Below are positions 15,896-25,005 of a stretch of 64,000 bases of DNA, in pieces. A program made the translations under genes and the position numbers. The stretch comes from JACVRW01 sp963751835 (GTDB lineage: Bacteria > Actinomycetota > Thermoleophilia > Solirubrobacterales > Thermoleophilaceae). The notes under the pieces are model-generated. The model was not told the DNA's origin, searched no databases, and saw only the letters and a program-made list of their open reading frames with translations. Where the stretch lies: NCBI GenBank assembly GCA_963751835.1, contig CAVVWD010000022.1, positions 62,001 to 126,000 on the forward strand, in the 5' to 3' direction. Every line of letters begins with the position of its first letter. Position 1 is the first letter of the stretch.

Positions 15896-17242
15896 ATGAG
15901 CCGCTATACGGCAGTCACAAGCCAGGATCTGCGCGAGATGCTCGACGCGATAGGCGTCGACTCGCTGGACGACCTGTTCGACGACGTCCCCGAGGCGGTC
16001 CGCCTCGAACGCGCCATCGATCTCCCAGACGGCCGCTCCGAGCAGGAGGTCTACGACCACCTCGCGGCGCTCGCGGCCCGCAACGTGCACGCCGACGCCG
16101 AGGTGAGCTTCGTAGGGGCCGGCATGTACGACCACTACGTCCCCGCGCTGGTCGACACGCTGCTCGGCCGCTCGGAGTTCCTCACCCCCTACACGCCCTA
16201 CCAGCCCGAGGTCTCGCAGGGCGGGCTGCAGGTGATGTTCGAGTACCAGACCGCGATCTCGGAGCTGACGGGGCTGCCGGTCTCGAACGCCTCGGTGTAC
16301 GAGGGCCCGAGCGCGGTCGCCGCGGCCGGGTACCTGGCGAAGCTCGAGACGCGCCGCACCAAGCTCGTCACCTCCCGCGGCCTGCACCCCCACTCGCGCG
16401 CGGCGCTCGCCACGCATGCCGTCGGCTACGGCATGGAGGTGGTCGAGGTGCCGCTCGACGCCGGCGGGGTCACGGACCTCGAGGCGCTCGCCGCCACAGT
16501 CGACGACGAGACCGCGGCAGTGTTCGTCCAGCAGCCGAACTTTCTCGGCAGCGTGGAGGGGCTCGGCGAGCTCGTCGAGGCCGGCAAGACAACCGGCGCG
16601 ATGTTCGTCTGCGCCGCCGATCCGTTGCCGCTCGGCATCCTCAGGCCGCCCGGAGAGCTCGGCGTGGACGTCTGCGTGGGGGAGGGCCAGACGCTCGGCA
16701 ACCGGCTCGACTTCGGCGGCCCGTCGTTCGGCTTTTTCGCGGCGGCCGAGCGCTTCATCCGCAGGATGCCCGGCCGGATCGCGGGCGAGACGCGCGACGT
16801 GGACGGCAAGCGCGGCTTCGTGCTCACGCTCCAGACGCGCGAGCAGCACATCCGCCGCGAGAAGGCCACCCACAACATCTGCACCGCCCAGGCTCTCAAC
16901 GCGCTCGCGGGGGTCGTCTACCTGTCCTGGCTCGGCAAGCGCGGCCTCGTGGAGCTCGGCGAGCTGATGCTGCGGCGCACGCACTACGCGCGCGAGGCGG
17001 TCGGGCTCGAGCCGATCAATCCGGGACCGGTGGTGCGCGAGTTCGCCGTGCGCGTTCCCGACCTCGACGGGCTGTTCGAGCGCGCCCGCGCCGAGGGCAT
17101 CAACCCGGGCTACCGGCTCGGGCGCGACTACCCGGAGTACGAGGACGGCCTGCTGGTGGCGATCACAGAGCGCCGCACGAAGGAGCACATCGACGGGCTC
17201 GCGCGGGTCGCGGCCGCGACCAGGGAGGGAGTCGCGGCATGA
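15896..17242 (+). CDS. gcvPA: Glycine dehydrogenase (decarboxylating) subunit 1
   Basis: N-terminal half of the two-subunit P protein, which decarboxylates glycine using PLP carried by subunit 2. 448 aa. It has YTPYQPEVSQGGLQ, FEYQTAISELTGLPVSNASVYEG, GPSFGFFA and CTAQALNAL motifs. TAAGTT at 15878 precedes the ATG by 12 nt. The TGA overlaps the gcvPB ATG. Confidence 0.95.
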   Translation: MSRYTAVTSQDLREMLDAIGVDSLDDLFDDVPEAVRLERAIDLPDGRSEQEVYDHLAALAARNVHADAEVSFVGAGMYDHYVPALVDTLLGRSEFLTPYTPYQPEVSQGGLQVMFEYQTAISELTGLPVSNASVYEGPSAVAAAGYLAKLETRRTKLVTSRGLHPHSRAALATHAVGYGMEVVEVPLDAGGVTDLEALAATVDDETAAVFVQQPNFLGSVEGLGELVEAGKTTGAMFVCAADPLPLGILRPPGELGVDVCVGEGQTLGNRLDFGGPSFGFFAAAERFIRRMPGRIAGETRDVDGKRGFVLTLQTREQHIRREKATHNICTAQALNALAGVVYLSWLGKRGLVELGELMLRRTHYAREAVGLEPINPGPVVREFAVRVPDLDGLFERARAEGINPGYRLGRDYPEYEDGLLVAITERRTKEHIDGLARVAAATREGVAA

Positions 17243-18750
17243 GCGACTCCGACGTGCAGACGATCTTCGAGCGCTCGCGCGAGGAGCGGCGCGCATTCGT
17301 GGCGCCCGCGCCCGACGACGAGGTGCCGGAGGTAGCCGTCGAGGAGCTGCTGCCCCCCGGCGCTGTCCGCGAGCGCCCGGCGGAGCTGCCCGAGGTGTCA
17401 GAGCCCGAGCTGGTGCGCCACTACACGACGCTCTCCTCGAAGAACTTCCATCTCGATGAGGGCTTCTATCCGCTCGGCTCCTGCACGATGAAGCACAACC
17501 CGAAGCTGCACGAGCGGGTGGCGGCCCTGCCGGGCCACGCCCGCCTGCATCCGCTCCAGGACCCCGAGCACGCGCAGGGCGCGCTCGAGCTGATGTGGCG
17601 GCTGCAGGGCGCCCTGGCCGAGATCGCGGGCCTGCCGCACGTGTCGCTGCAGCCGAGCGCCGGCTCGCACGGCGAGCTCGCCGGGCTGCTGCTCACGCGG
17701 GCCTATCACGAGGATCGCGGCGAGCAGCGCAGCAAGGTGCTGACGCCGGACACCGCCCACGGCACCAACCCCGCCACGGTGACGATGGCGGGCTACGAGG
17801 TGGTCAAGCTCGGCACGGCGCCCGACGGCGGTGTGGACCTCGACGATCTGCGCGAAAAGGCCGACGAGGATGTCGCCTGCCTGATGCTCACCAACCCCAA
17901 CACGCTCGGGCTGTTCGACACGAACATCGAGGAGATCGCCCGGATCGTGCACGAGGTGGGGGCCACGCTCTACTACGACGGCGCCAACCTCAACGCCGTG
18001 ATGGGGATCGCGCGGCCGGGCGACATGGGGTTCGACATCGTCCATTTCAACCTGCACAAGACCTTCACGCAGCCGCACGGCGGCGGAGGGCCCGGCGCCG
18101 GGCCGATCGCCTGCTCGGACCGCATCGAGCCGTTCCTGCCGGTGCCGCAGGTGGTGCGCAGGAGCGGCGAGAACGGGCCCGAGCCGCTCTTCGACCTCGA
18201 TTTCGAGCGGCCCAAGTCGATCGGGAAGCTGCGCGGCTTCCAGGGCAACTTCGGCGTCTTCGTCCGCACCTACGCCTACATCTGCTCGCTCGGCGGCGAC
18301 GGGCTCAAGGATGTCTCGCAGGTGGCGGTGCTGAACGCCAACTACCTGAAGGCGCTGCTTGCGAGCGAGGGCATCGGCGAGTACCTGCCAGTCGCATTCG
18401 ACCGCACGTGCATGCACGAGTTCGTGCTCTCGGGGCGCGGCGCCAAGGAGGAGCTCGGTGTGCGGACGCTCGACCTCGCCAAGCGCATGCTCGACCACCG
18501 CGTGCACCCGCCCACGGTCTACTTCCCGCTGCTCGTGGACGAGGCGCTGATGATCGAGCCGACCGAGACGGAGACAAAGGAGCGGCTCGACCACTTCGCC
18601 GATGTGATCCGCGAGATCCTCGCCGAGGCGAAGGAGGACCCGGAGATCGCCCGCAGCGCCCCGCACACCACCCCGGTTCGTCGGCTCGACGAGGCGGGCG
18701 CGGCCAAGCGGCCGGTGGTGCGCTGGCGCCCCGAGGCCGACACCGGCTAG
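17239..18750 (+). CDS. gcvPB: Glycine dehydrogenase (decarboxylating) subunit 2
   Basis: PLP-binding half of the P protein, 503 aa. FYPLGSCTMKHNPK, PDTAHGTNPATV, and NLHKTFTQPHGGGGPGAGP, whose lysine is the expected Schiff-base residue. Starts with ATGA overlap to gcvPA. The sulfite-oxidase-like gene begins 3 nt after its stop and is probably cotranscribed. Confidence 0.95.
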   Translation: MSDSDVQTIFERSREERRAFVAPAPDDEVPEVAVEELLPPGAVRERPAELPEVSEPELVRHYTTLSSKNFHLDEGFYPLGSCTMKHNPKLHERVAALPGHARLHPLQDPEHAQGALELMWRLQGALAEIAGLPHVSLQPSAGSHGELAGLLLTRAYHEDRGEQRSKVLTPDTAHGTNPATVTMAGYEVVKLGTAPDGGVDLDDLREKADEDVACLMLTNPNTLGLFDTNIEEIARIVHEVGATLYYDGANLNAVMGIARPGDMGFDIVHFNLHKTFTQPHGGGGPGAGPIACSDRIEPFLPVPQVVRRSGENGPEPLFDLDFERPKSIGKLRGFQGNFGVFVRTYAYICSLGGDGLKDVSQVAVLNANYLKALLASEGIGEYLPVAFDRTCMHEFVLSGRGAKEELGVRTLDLAKRMLDHRVHPPTVYFPLLVDEALMIEPTETETKERLDHFADVIREILAEAKEDPEIARSAPHTTPVRRLDEAGAAKRPVVRWRPEADTG

Positions 18751-18752
18751 CC

Positions 18753-19823
18753 GTGGCGACGCCCGAGGGCACCGCCGCGTCGGAGGACATTACGCCGGAC
18801 GAACTGCGGCTCGCCGCGCGTAACCACGCTCTCCCACTCGAGGCGCTCCGCTATCCGATCACCCCCGCCGGGCTGCACTACCTCCTGATCCACTACGACA
18901 TCCCGGCCGTCGACCCGCATGCCTTCACGCTCGAGATCGGGGGTGCCGTGGAGCGCCCCCGCACGCTGTCACTCGGGGATCTTCAGGGCCGCGAGCGGGT
19001 GACGATGCCGATCACGTTCGAGTGCGCGGGGAACGGCCGTGCGCTGCTCGAGCCGCGCCCGCTGTCGCAGCCGTGGCTGAGCGAGGCCGTCGGCACCGCC
19101 GAGTGGGGCGGCACGCCGCTGGCGCCGCTGCTCGCCGAGGCGGGCGTGTCGCCGCGTGCGCTGGAGGTGGTCTTCACCGGCCTCGACCGCGGCGTCGAGG
19201 GGGGCGAGGAGCAGCTCTACGAGCGGGCGCTCCCGCTGGGGGAGGCCGAGCGCGGGCTGCTCGCTTACGAGATGAACGGCGGACCGCTGCCGCCTCAGCA
19301 CGGCTTCCCCCTGCGGCTCGTCGTGCCCGGCTGGTACGGGATGCAGAACGTGAAATGGCTCGCCCGCATCACCGTGCTGGAGGAGCCCTTCCGTGGCTAC
19401 CAGAACGCGGTCGGCTACCGGCTCTACGACGCGGACGGCGCGGCCGGGGAGCCGGTTACGCGCATGCTGCCGCGCTCGCTGACCGTCCCACCGGGCGTGC
19501 CCGACTTCTTGACCCGCGAGCGCCGCCTGGAGCCCGGTCCGGTGACGCTGGTGGGCCGCGCCTGGTCAGGCCACGGCGAGATCGTGACGGTCGAGGTCTC
19601 GACCGACGGCGGCGACCGGTTCGCCCCGGCCGAGCTCGATGATCCGATCGGGGAGGCCGCCTGGCGGGGCTGGCGCTTTGCCTGGAACGCCCCGCCCGGT
19701 GAGCACGTGATCTCGTCCCGCGCAACGGACGCCGCCGGCAACACCCAGCCGCTCGAGCCGCCCTGGAACCTGAAGGGCTACGCGAACAACGCGGTCGAGC
19801 GGGTGCCGGTCCTGGTCGAGTAG
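18753..19823 (+). CDS. Sulfite oxidase-like molybdopterin oxidoreductase
   Basis: Mo-pterin enzyme of the sulfite oxidase fold, 356 aa from GTG 18753. The pterin domain has TFECAGNGR, whose cysteine is the expected molybdenum ligand, then GLLAYEMNGGPLPPQHGFPLRLVVPGWYGMQNVKWL. A C-terminal Mo-co dimerization domain follows (WSGHGEIVTVEVSTDGG, WNLKGYANN). No signal peptide, haem domain or TAT motif is visible, so a cytoplasmic location is predicted. The physiological substrate is unknown; the link to gcv is positional only. Convergent with the next gene, with one base between stops. Confidence 0.85.
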   Translation: MATPEGTAASEDITPDELRLAARNHALPLEALRYPITPAGLHYLLIHYDIPAVDPHAFTLEIGGAVERPRTLSLGDLQGRERVTMPITFECAGNGRALLEPRPLSQPWLSEAVGTAEWGGTPLAPLLAEAGVSPRALEVVFTGLDRGVEGGEEQLYERALPLGEAERGLLAYEMNGGPLPPQHGFPLRLVVPGWYGMQNVKWLARITVLEEPFRGYQNAVGYRLYDADGAAGEPVTRMLPRSLTVPPGVPDFLTRERRLEPGPVTLVGRAWSGHGEIVTVEVSTDGGDRFAPAELDDPIGEAAWRGWRFAWNAPPGEHVISSRATDAAGNTQPLEPPWNLKGYANNAVERVPVLVE

Positions 19824-19824
19824 C

Positions 19825-22428
19825 TCACGGCCTCGTCTCCACGGGCAGGACCGCGTGTTCGGGCAGCGGCTCGAGCGGGCTCGCCACGTGGCGCTGGGGC
19901 AGCAGGCGGGCGTTCGCCAGCAGGCTCGTCGTGAACAGCCCGAGCTCGTAGCCGAGCGCCGCCCCCACGACCACGTCGATGGGGAAGTGGGCGCCGAAGA
20001 GGACGCGGGTGACGGCGATCACCCCGACGTACACGAGCAGCGGGTGCCGCAGCAGCGGGACGGCGCTCGCGGCCGCGGCAGCCATCGCGGCCGTGACCAT
20101 CAAATGGCCCGAGGGGTACGAGGCGAGGTGGGACCAGTTGCGTCCCTCCGAGAGCAGGACGTCTGCCCCGAGCACCTCCTCGGGGCGCGCGCGCTCGACG
20201 AACAGCTTGACGACCTCGAGCGCGGCGCCGGCGAGGTAGGCGGCGAGGAGAACCGACACCGCCGTGCCGATCACGTAGCGCGGCCGCCTCAGGACTGCGG
20301 CCGCCGCCACGAGCGTCGCGATGAAGAGCACGATGTAGTTGCGCGTGTGCGGGTCGAAGGCCTGGTAGAGCCACTCGGGTCCGTCGCCGAGGCCGTTGAC
20401 CGCGAGGAAGAGCTGGTTGTCGAGCGGCTGCAGCGCGGGCAGCGCGAGCCCGATCGCGAGCACCGCGCCCATCGAGGCGGCGAGTCGCGGGGCCCATTCG
20501 CGCAGCACCGGTACGGCGACGGGAGCCGGGGGCGCCGGGTCCGTGGACACTGGCCCGAGCAGCGCCCGACCGACCGAGACGGTGTCCCTGACGGGGCGGA
20601 AATGGCTCGGCTCGCCGTCGTAGACCGTCGGGATCTCGACAGGCACGACCCGGTGCCCTGCGGCGAGCAGGGCACGCAGGTGCCTGCTCTCCGCCTCGTA
20701 GCCGCCCTTGGGCGGCTCGGCGTCGAGGAGCGCCTCGGTGCGGAACAGGCGCATGCCATTCTGGGTGTCCGGGATCCACGTCCGCGACGACGCGAGCAGA
20801 GCCAGGCTCGCCACTCGGTTCGCGGCCCGCCGCTCGAGCGGCATCGCGCGCCGGTCGCGGCGCCACCCGATCACCGCGTCGGCCGAGCGCGCGGCCTCCA
20901 CGAACGCCGGGATGCGCTCGGGGTCATGCTGCCCGTCGGAGTCGAGCACCAGGATGGCCTCCGGCCGCTCACGCTCGCGCAGCAGTGTCCGTACCCCGGT
21001 CGCTACGGCGCTGCCCTTGCCGCCGTTGTGACCGAGCGTGAGCACATCGACGCGCTCGTCCTCCGCCAGGGGCGCGAGCGAGCGGGCGATTTCGGGCGGC
21101 GCCCCGTCGTCCACCAGAACGAGCCGGTCGACGTGGCGCAGCGTCGCCCTGGCGATCTCGGCGGCCCGGGCCGAGGCGAACACGGGCACGACCGCTGCGA
21201 CCGTGGCCGGCCGCGGCCGCAGCGCCAGGGTGCCGGTGCGCCGGCTCTCGGCGACGATCAGGGGGACCAGCGCGACCAGCGAGGCGGCGCCCAGCCAAAG
21301 GACGGTCCGGTAGCTGCCGGTGAGCTCGACGGCGACACCGGCGACAGGCAGCGCGAATGCGGCGGCCACGCCCCGTCCGGCGAAGAAGACGCCGCTGTAG
21401 CTGCCCGCCTCCCCCTCGGGCACGAAGCGCGCGAAGTAGGCGAAGCCGAGCGAGGTCAGGAGGCCCGCGCCGAAGCCGGCGATGGCGAGCGGCAGGGCGG
21501 CCGCGGCGAGCCTGGAGGTGAGCGCCGCGGCGAGCAGCCCGGCGCCGAGCAGTGCCGCGCCGGTGAGCAGCAGGCCGTGAACCCGTTCGGGCCGGGCGCG
21601 GCCGGCGAGCACCATCCCCAGCGCCACGAACGCCCCGAAGGCCAGCGGCAGCGCCCCGGCGATGCCGACGTCCAGCTCCAAGGACTCCTCGGCATACAGG
21701 ATGAAAAAGGCCGGGAGGGCAGCGTAGGCGAGCACCCATAGCGTCTGGGCGACGAGCACCTCGCGCGCGCCCGACCGCCGCAGGACGGCCGTGAGGGACG
21801 CGCGCGCGCTCCGCCTCGGGCGGGGAGCCGCATTCCCGCCGAGGCGGAGCCGGCGCGTCACGACGAGCGTGGGCACGGCCGCCACGAGCAGCACCGCTGC
21901 CGCGATCGCGAAGGCCGCAGCGGGGGCCGGCTCGATCAGCGCGCCGCCGATTCCTACGGCGACTGCCGCGCCCGCCGTCATCGCAAGCTCTTGGGCGCTC
22001 GTTGTGGCGGGGCGCCGGTCGTCGGCGACGTCCTCGGCGACGAGCGCCCGGTGTGCGGTGGTGAGCGCGTTGAGGCCCGTGTAGACGACCGCCGCGGCAA
22101 GCCCGAGCGCCAGATAGGAGCTGCCGTTCCCGAGTCCGATCGCGACGAGCCCGCCGGCGGCCAGCAGCGCGCCGCCTGCCATGTACGGGAGCCTGCGGCC
22201 GAGGCCGTCGGCCGCGCGGCGGTCCGACCAGACGCCCACGGCGAGCGGGACCAGCAGCCCGCTGACGGCGTTGACCGTCATCACGACGCCGATCAGCGAC
22301 GGCGCGTCGTCGATCCGCTCGAGCAGCACGGGCAGGTAGGTCGTCGTGAGCGCGCGCGCGGTGCCCGCGCCGAGGGCGGCCAGCGTGAACGCGAGCAGCG
22401 TGACCCGAGAGGCGCCCGCGAGCCTCAT
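19825..22428 (-). CDS. MFS transporter / GT2 glycosyltransferase / PAP2 phosphatase fusion
   Basis: A single 867-aa ORF with three recognisable modules. Residues ~1-400 form a 12-helix major facilitator domain. Residues ~405-620 form a family 2 glycosyltransferase resembling polyprenyl-phosphate sugar transferases (LVLVDDGAP, GHNGGKGSAV, LDSDGQHDP, DTQNGMRLFR). Residues ~640-840 form a membrane PAP2 phosphatase (KLFVERARP, SYPSGH, GAHFPIDVVVGA). No stop or frameshift interrupts the junctions. ATG 22428 overlaps the upstream kinase stop. A role in moving, glycosylating and dephosphorylating a polyprenyl or lipid phosphate is inference from the domains. I do not recall this three-part architecture as a named family. 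Confidence 0.85.
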   Translation of the reverse strand: MRLAGASRVTLLAFTLAALGAGTARALTTTYLPVLLERIDDAPSLIGVVMTVNAVSGLLVPLAVGVWSDRRAADGLGRRLPYMAGGALLAAGGLVAIGLGNGSSYLALGLAAAVVYTGLNALTTAHRALVAEDVADDRRPATTSAQELAMTAGAAVAVGIGGALIEPAPAAAFAIAAAVLLVAAVPTLVVTRRLRLGGNAAPRPRRSARASLTAVLRRSGAREVLVAQTLWVLAYAALPAFFILYAEESLELDVGIAGALPLAFGAFVALGMVLAGRARPERVHGLLLTGAALLGAGLLAAALTSRLAAAALPLAIAGFGAGLLTSLGFAYFARFVPEGEAGSYSGVFFAGRGVAAAFALPVAGVAVELTGSYRTVLWLGAASLVALVPLIVAESRRTGTLALRPRPATVAAVVPVFASARAAEIARATLRHVDRLVLVDDGAPPEIARSLAPLAEDERVDVLTLGHNGGKGSAVATGVRTLLRERERPEAILVLDSDGQHDPERIPAFVEAARSADAVIGWRRDRRAMPLERRAANRVASLALLASSRTWIPDTQNGMRLFRTEALLDAEPPKGGYEAESRHLRALLAAGHRVVPVEIPTVYDGEPSHFRPVRDTVSVGRALLGPVSTDPAPPAPVAVPVLREWAPRLAASMGAVLAIGLALPALQPLDNQLFLAVNGLGDGPEWLYQAFDPHTRNYIVLFIATLVAAAAVLRRPRYVIGTAVSVLLAAYLAGAALEVVKLFVERARPEEVLGADVLLSEGRNWSHLASYPSGHLMVTAAMAAAAASAVPLLRHPLLVYVGVIAVTRVLFGAHFPIDVVVGAALGYELGLFTTSLLANARLLPQRHVASPLEPLPEHAVLPVETRP

Positions 22429-23381
22429 GCCAGAGCTCCCGCGGGGGCCGCAACGCGCAGGCGGCCGCGCTCCACGCTGACGCTCGCGGTCGTCGTGCCG
22501 AGCGGCACGGCGTCGGCCACGAGCGGGAGGGGAGCGGTCAGCTCCGCGCGCCTCCCCGGGATCCGCCGCACCCCGCGCCGGCCGAGGTGGCGGCCGCGGT
22601 AGGCGGCCACGAGCAGACGCAGCAGGCGGAGCCGGCGCGGCGCCTCGATCAGGATCGCCTCGAAGCGGCCGTCCGTGGGGTCGGCGCCCGGGTCGACCTC
22701 GAAGCCGAAGCCGAAGTACGGCAGGTTCGAGAGGAAGAGCTGTGCGGCGGAAGCCGAGCGGAGCTCCCCGCCGTCGAGCCGAGCGCGCAGCCGGTAGGGG
22801 GTGAACCGCCTGAGGGCCCGCACGAGCGCCCGCAGGCCCTGGCGCAGGTCGGCGGAGTTCGTCCCGTTGTAGCCCGAGCGAGCCTCGGCCTGGAACCCGG
22901 CGCTGAGCGCCTCGAGCGCGTAGACGGCTTCCGTAGGCGTTTCGACGCGCAGCGCATCGAGCGGCTGGACGGGCGCCTCCGCCGCGATCCTGAGCGCGTC
23001 GCCCCGGTCCATCGGGATGCCGAGAGCGCGGGCAATGTTGTTCGCACGCCCGGCCGGGACGAGCGCGAGCTCGGGGAGTCGCCCGATGGGGGCGTTGGCG
23101 GCATCGTGCAGCGAGCCGTCGCCGCCCACGAGGACCACCCGCCGGCCGGTCGCGGCGCCCGCCCGCAGTGCCTCGAAGAGATCGTCCTCGGTGGAGGTCA
23201 CGACGGAGTCGGCCTGGGCGCCGTGCTCCTGGGCGCGCGCCACGAGGTCGGCCGCCGTGCGCTGCGGGTCCTCGATGCCGCTCGCGCGCGCGTTGACGAC
23301 GAGAAGCAGGCGCGGCGTATTGATACCTTCTGGCTGGTCGTGATTAGTGAGCTCACCGAGCTCGATCGCGGACTCATGCAC
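22425..23381 (-). CDS. Diacylglycerol kinase family lipid kinase
   Basis: YegS/DAGK-type kinase phosphorylating diacylglycerol or a related lipid. The catalytic domain starts LLLVVNARASG, has the nucleotide-binding GGDGSLHDAANA, LALVPAGRANNIARALGIP and the late DGRFEAILI segment. The first standard start in frame near the domain is GTG 23381 (318 aa), inside the opposing PAP2 gene. However, the frame is open all the way back to the DedA gene at 24617, so a 730-aa DedA-kinase read-through product is also possible. The TGA overlaps the MFS-GT2-PAP2 ATG. Confidence 0.8.
   Translation of the reverse strand: MHESAIELGELTNHDQPEGINTPRLLLVVNARASGIEDPQRTAADLVARAQEHGAQADSVVTSTEDDLFEALRAGAATGRRVVLVGGDGSLHDAANAPIGRLPELALVPAGRANNIARALGIPMDRGDALRIAAEAPVQPLDALRVETPTEAVYALEALSAGFQAEARSGYNGTNSADLRQGLRALVRALRRFTPYRLRARLDGGELRSASAAQLFLSNLPYFGFGFEVDPGADPTDGRFEAILIEAPRRLRLLRLLVAAYRGRHLGRRGVRRIPGRRAELTAPLPLVADAVPLGTTTASVSVERGRLRVAAPAGALA
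23324..23329 (+). promoter_or_regulatory. Putative -10 box for the PAP2 gene
   Basis: TACCTT ends 10 nt before GTG 23340. It lies within the divergent kinase coding end, fitting a leaderless transcript. Confidence 0.35.
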
Positions 23382-23888
23382 GCCGTACCGGTCTTCGAGA
23401 CGCCGCTGCTGACGTCTCTGTGTGTGCTGCTGTCCGCGTGGTGGGTCAAGGGTCCGCTGTTGGTCGGGCTCGGTCTGGCCTGCGATGTAGGGCGCCGGCG
23501 GCTGCCGCTCGCCTTCCTGGCCGCGCTCGTGGCGACGCTGAGCGCCTCGCTGGTCGTCTCTCCCCTCAAGGAGCTGTTCGACCGCGACCGTCCGCCCGAG
23601 GCCGATCCCGCGCTCGGGTCGCTCGTCCCGATCCCCGGCAACGCGTCCTTCCCCTCCGGCCACTCGGCGACCGCCTTCGCCGCCGCCACCGCCATCGCGA
23701 TCATCAGCCCGCGCATGCGTCCCTACGCCCTCGGGCTCGCCGCCGCCGTGGCGCTGTCGCGCGTCTACCTGCGCGTGCATTTCCCGCTCGACGTGCTCGC
23801 CGGGGGCCTCATCGGGGCGGCGCTCGGCGCCCTGGCCGCGCTCATCGCGCTGCGGCTGGTGCGCAGCGGGCGCCCGCTTCCGGCCTGA
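23340..23888 (+). CDS. PAP2-family membrane phosphatase
   Basis: Lipid phosphate phosphatase, 182 aa, with several membrane helices and the full three-part signature: KELFDRDRPP, FPSGHSATAF and SRVYLRVHFPLDVLAGG. GTG 23340 is used; a longer upstream frame is antisense to the kinase and has no family features. It lies entirely antisense to the continuous DedA-kinase reading frame. Likely role is dephosphorylation of phosphatidate, undecaprenyl diphosphate or a similar lipid at the membrane. Confidence 0.88.
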   Translation: MISELTELDRGLMHAVPVFETPLLTSLCVLLSAWWVKGPLLVGLGLACDVGRRRLPLAFLAALVATLSASLVVSPLKELFDRDRPPEADPALGSLVPIPGNASFPSGHSATAFAAATAIAIISPRMRPYALGLAAAVALSRVYLRVHFPLDVLAGGLIGAALGALAALIALRLVRSGRPLPA

Positions 23889-24617
23889 GCGGATCGCAAG
23901 CGCGAGCATGACGACGCCGGCGCCGAGCGCCGCGGCGAGCGCGATCCGAGTCGCCTCCTCGCCGGCGCTCTCGAAGGACTCGGAGAAGCCGTATCCGACC
24001 AGCGTGAAGGTCGCCGCCCAGCCGAGCGCTCCCAGCGCCGTGTAGGGCACGAAGCGCCGCAGCGGGAAGCGCGAGGCCCCCGCGACGAACGGCATCAGCG
24101 CGCGCAGGATGCCGACGAAGCGCCCGACGAGGATCGCCTTGCCGCCGTGGCGGTCGAAGATCCGCTCGACACGCTCGACGTGCTCGGCGCGGATCCGCAG
24201 CCGCGCGCCGTGGGCGTCCAGGAGCGGCCGCCCGAAGCGCCTGCCGAGCAGGAAGCTGACGACGTCGCCGCCCACGGCCGCCAACCAGACGAGCCCGATC
24301 AGGGGCGCGAGCTGCACCTCGCCGCGCTCGGCGACGACGCCGCCGACGAGGATCGCCGTCTCGCCCGGCACCGCCAGGCCGACGAAGGCGCCGGTCTCGA
24401 GAAACGCGAGCGAGGGGACCAGCGCGTACGTCCAGGAGCCGAGCGAGTCCGCCGCGTCCGAGAGGACCCCGCTGAACTCCGGCGTCGGGACGGCGCCGAG
24501 CGCCACTGCGAGGCCTAGGAGGGCCGTTACGCCGGCGAGGGCGATTCCGGCAGCCGGCGCGATCCCGCCCTCGGCCCAGCGGGCCACGAATCGGCGCTGA
24601 TGGCGGCTGGCGGGCAT
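23883..24617 (-). CDS. DedA-family membrane protein (no stop codon of its own)
   Basis: Polytopic DedA/SNARE-associated (VTT) protein, a family linked to lipid and undecaprenyl-phosphate recycling. Features: FVGLAVPGETAILVGGVVAERG, GDVVSFLLGRRFGRPLL, the amphipathic FDRHGGKAILVGRFVGILRALMPFVAGASRFPLRRF and a last helix near residues 220-240. ATG 24617 has GGAG 8 nt upstream. The family normally ends about here (RSGRKRA), but no stop exists in this frame until 22425. The end given is the limit of recognisable homology, not a stop codon. Confidence 0.8.
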
Positions 24618-24626
24618 CGATCGCTC

Positions 24627-24911
24627 CTACTGCGGGAGCTCTCGCTTCACGACGTTTGCCAGCTGCCGCTGCAGGCGGGCGATCTCGGCTCTGTACCTCT
24701 CCAGCAGATCGCTGCTCGCGCTCATCTCGACCCGGCTGTGTTCGGCCACGAGCTCCTTGAGCCGGTCGATCAGCCTGGTGATCTCGGGGCTGGGGCGGCG
24801 CGCGTGGGGCACACGAACCAGGCTGCCACCCGGGATTCCTACTTTCGATGCGGCTTTCCGGCGTCCGCTGGTTGGGTTATCCGAACGTTCCCGGGTCAGG
24901 GTCGGGGGCAT
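24627..24911 (-). CDS. Small coiled-coil protein of unknown function
   Basis: 94 aa, not recognised. The N-terminal half is basic and Pro/Ser-rich; the C-terminal half (from about residue 50, EITRLIDRLKELV to LQRQLANVV) is strongly helical with heptad-like leucines. ATG 24911 has AAGGAG about 9 nt upstream, which decides this start over one further out. It ends 10 bp before DedA in the same direction, so probably the first gene of that unit. An antisense ORF over the same bases has no supporting feature. Confidence 0.55.
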   Translation of the reverse strand: MPPTLTRERSDNPTSGRRKAASKVGIPGGSLVRVPHARRPSPEITRLIDRLKELVAEHSRVEMSASSDLLERYRAEIARLQRQLANVVKRELPQ

Positions 24912-24942
24912 CGGCGCGGCTCCTTGCTGAATCAAAATCAAA

Positions 24943-24997
24943 CAATTGCTTAAGGTTTTCAATCGCTCGCAAATATGTCAAGCATTTGCTTTACTTG
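24943..24997. promoter_or_regulatory. AT-rich divergent control region of the TetR gene
   Basis: Unusually AT-rich stretch between divergent genes. CAATTGCTTAA at 24943 and CATTTGCTTTA at 24983 are near-identical copies 40 bp apart. The second overlaps the palindrome AAGCATTTGCTT (24980-24991) and abuts TACTTG, 8 nt before the regulator's GTG. Plausible autoregulatory operator. Confidence 0.45.
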
Positions 24998-25005
24998 TCT
25001 TCGGA

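Noticed and set aside
22587..23339. N-terminal extension of the PAP2 gene upstream of 23340
   Set aside because: That part of the frame is antisense to the conserved lipid kinase domain and encodes Arg/Val/Glu-rich sequence without membrane helices.
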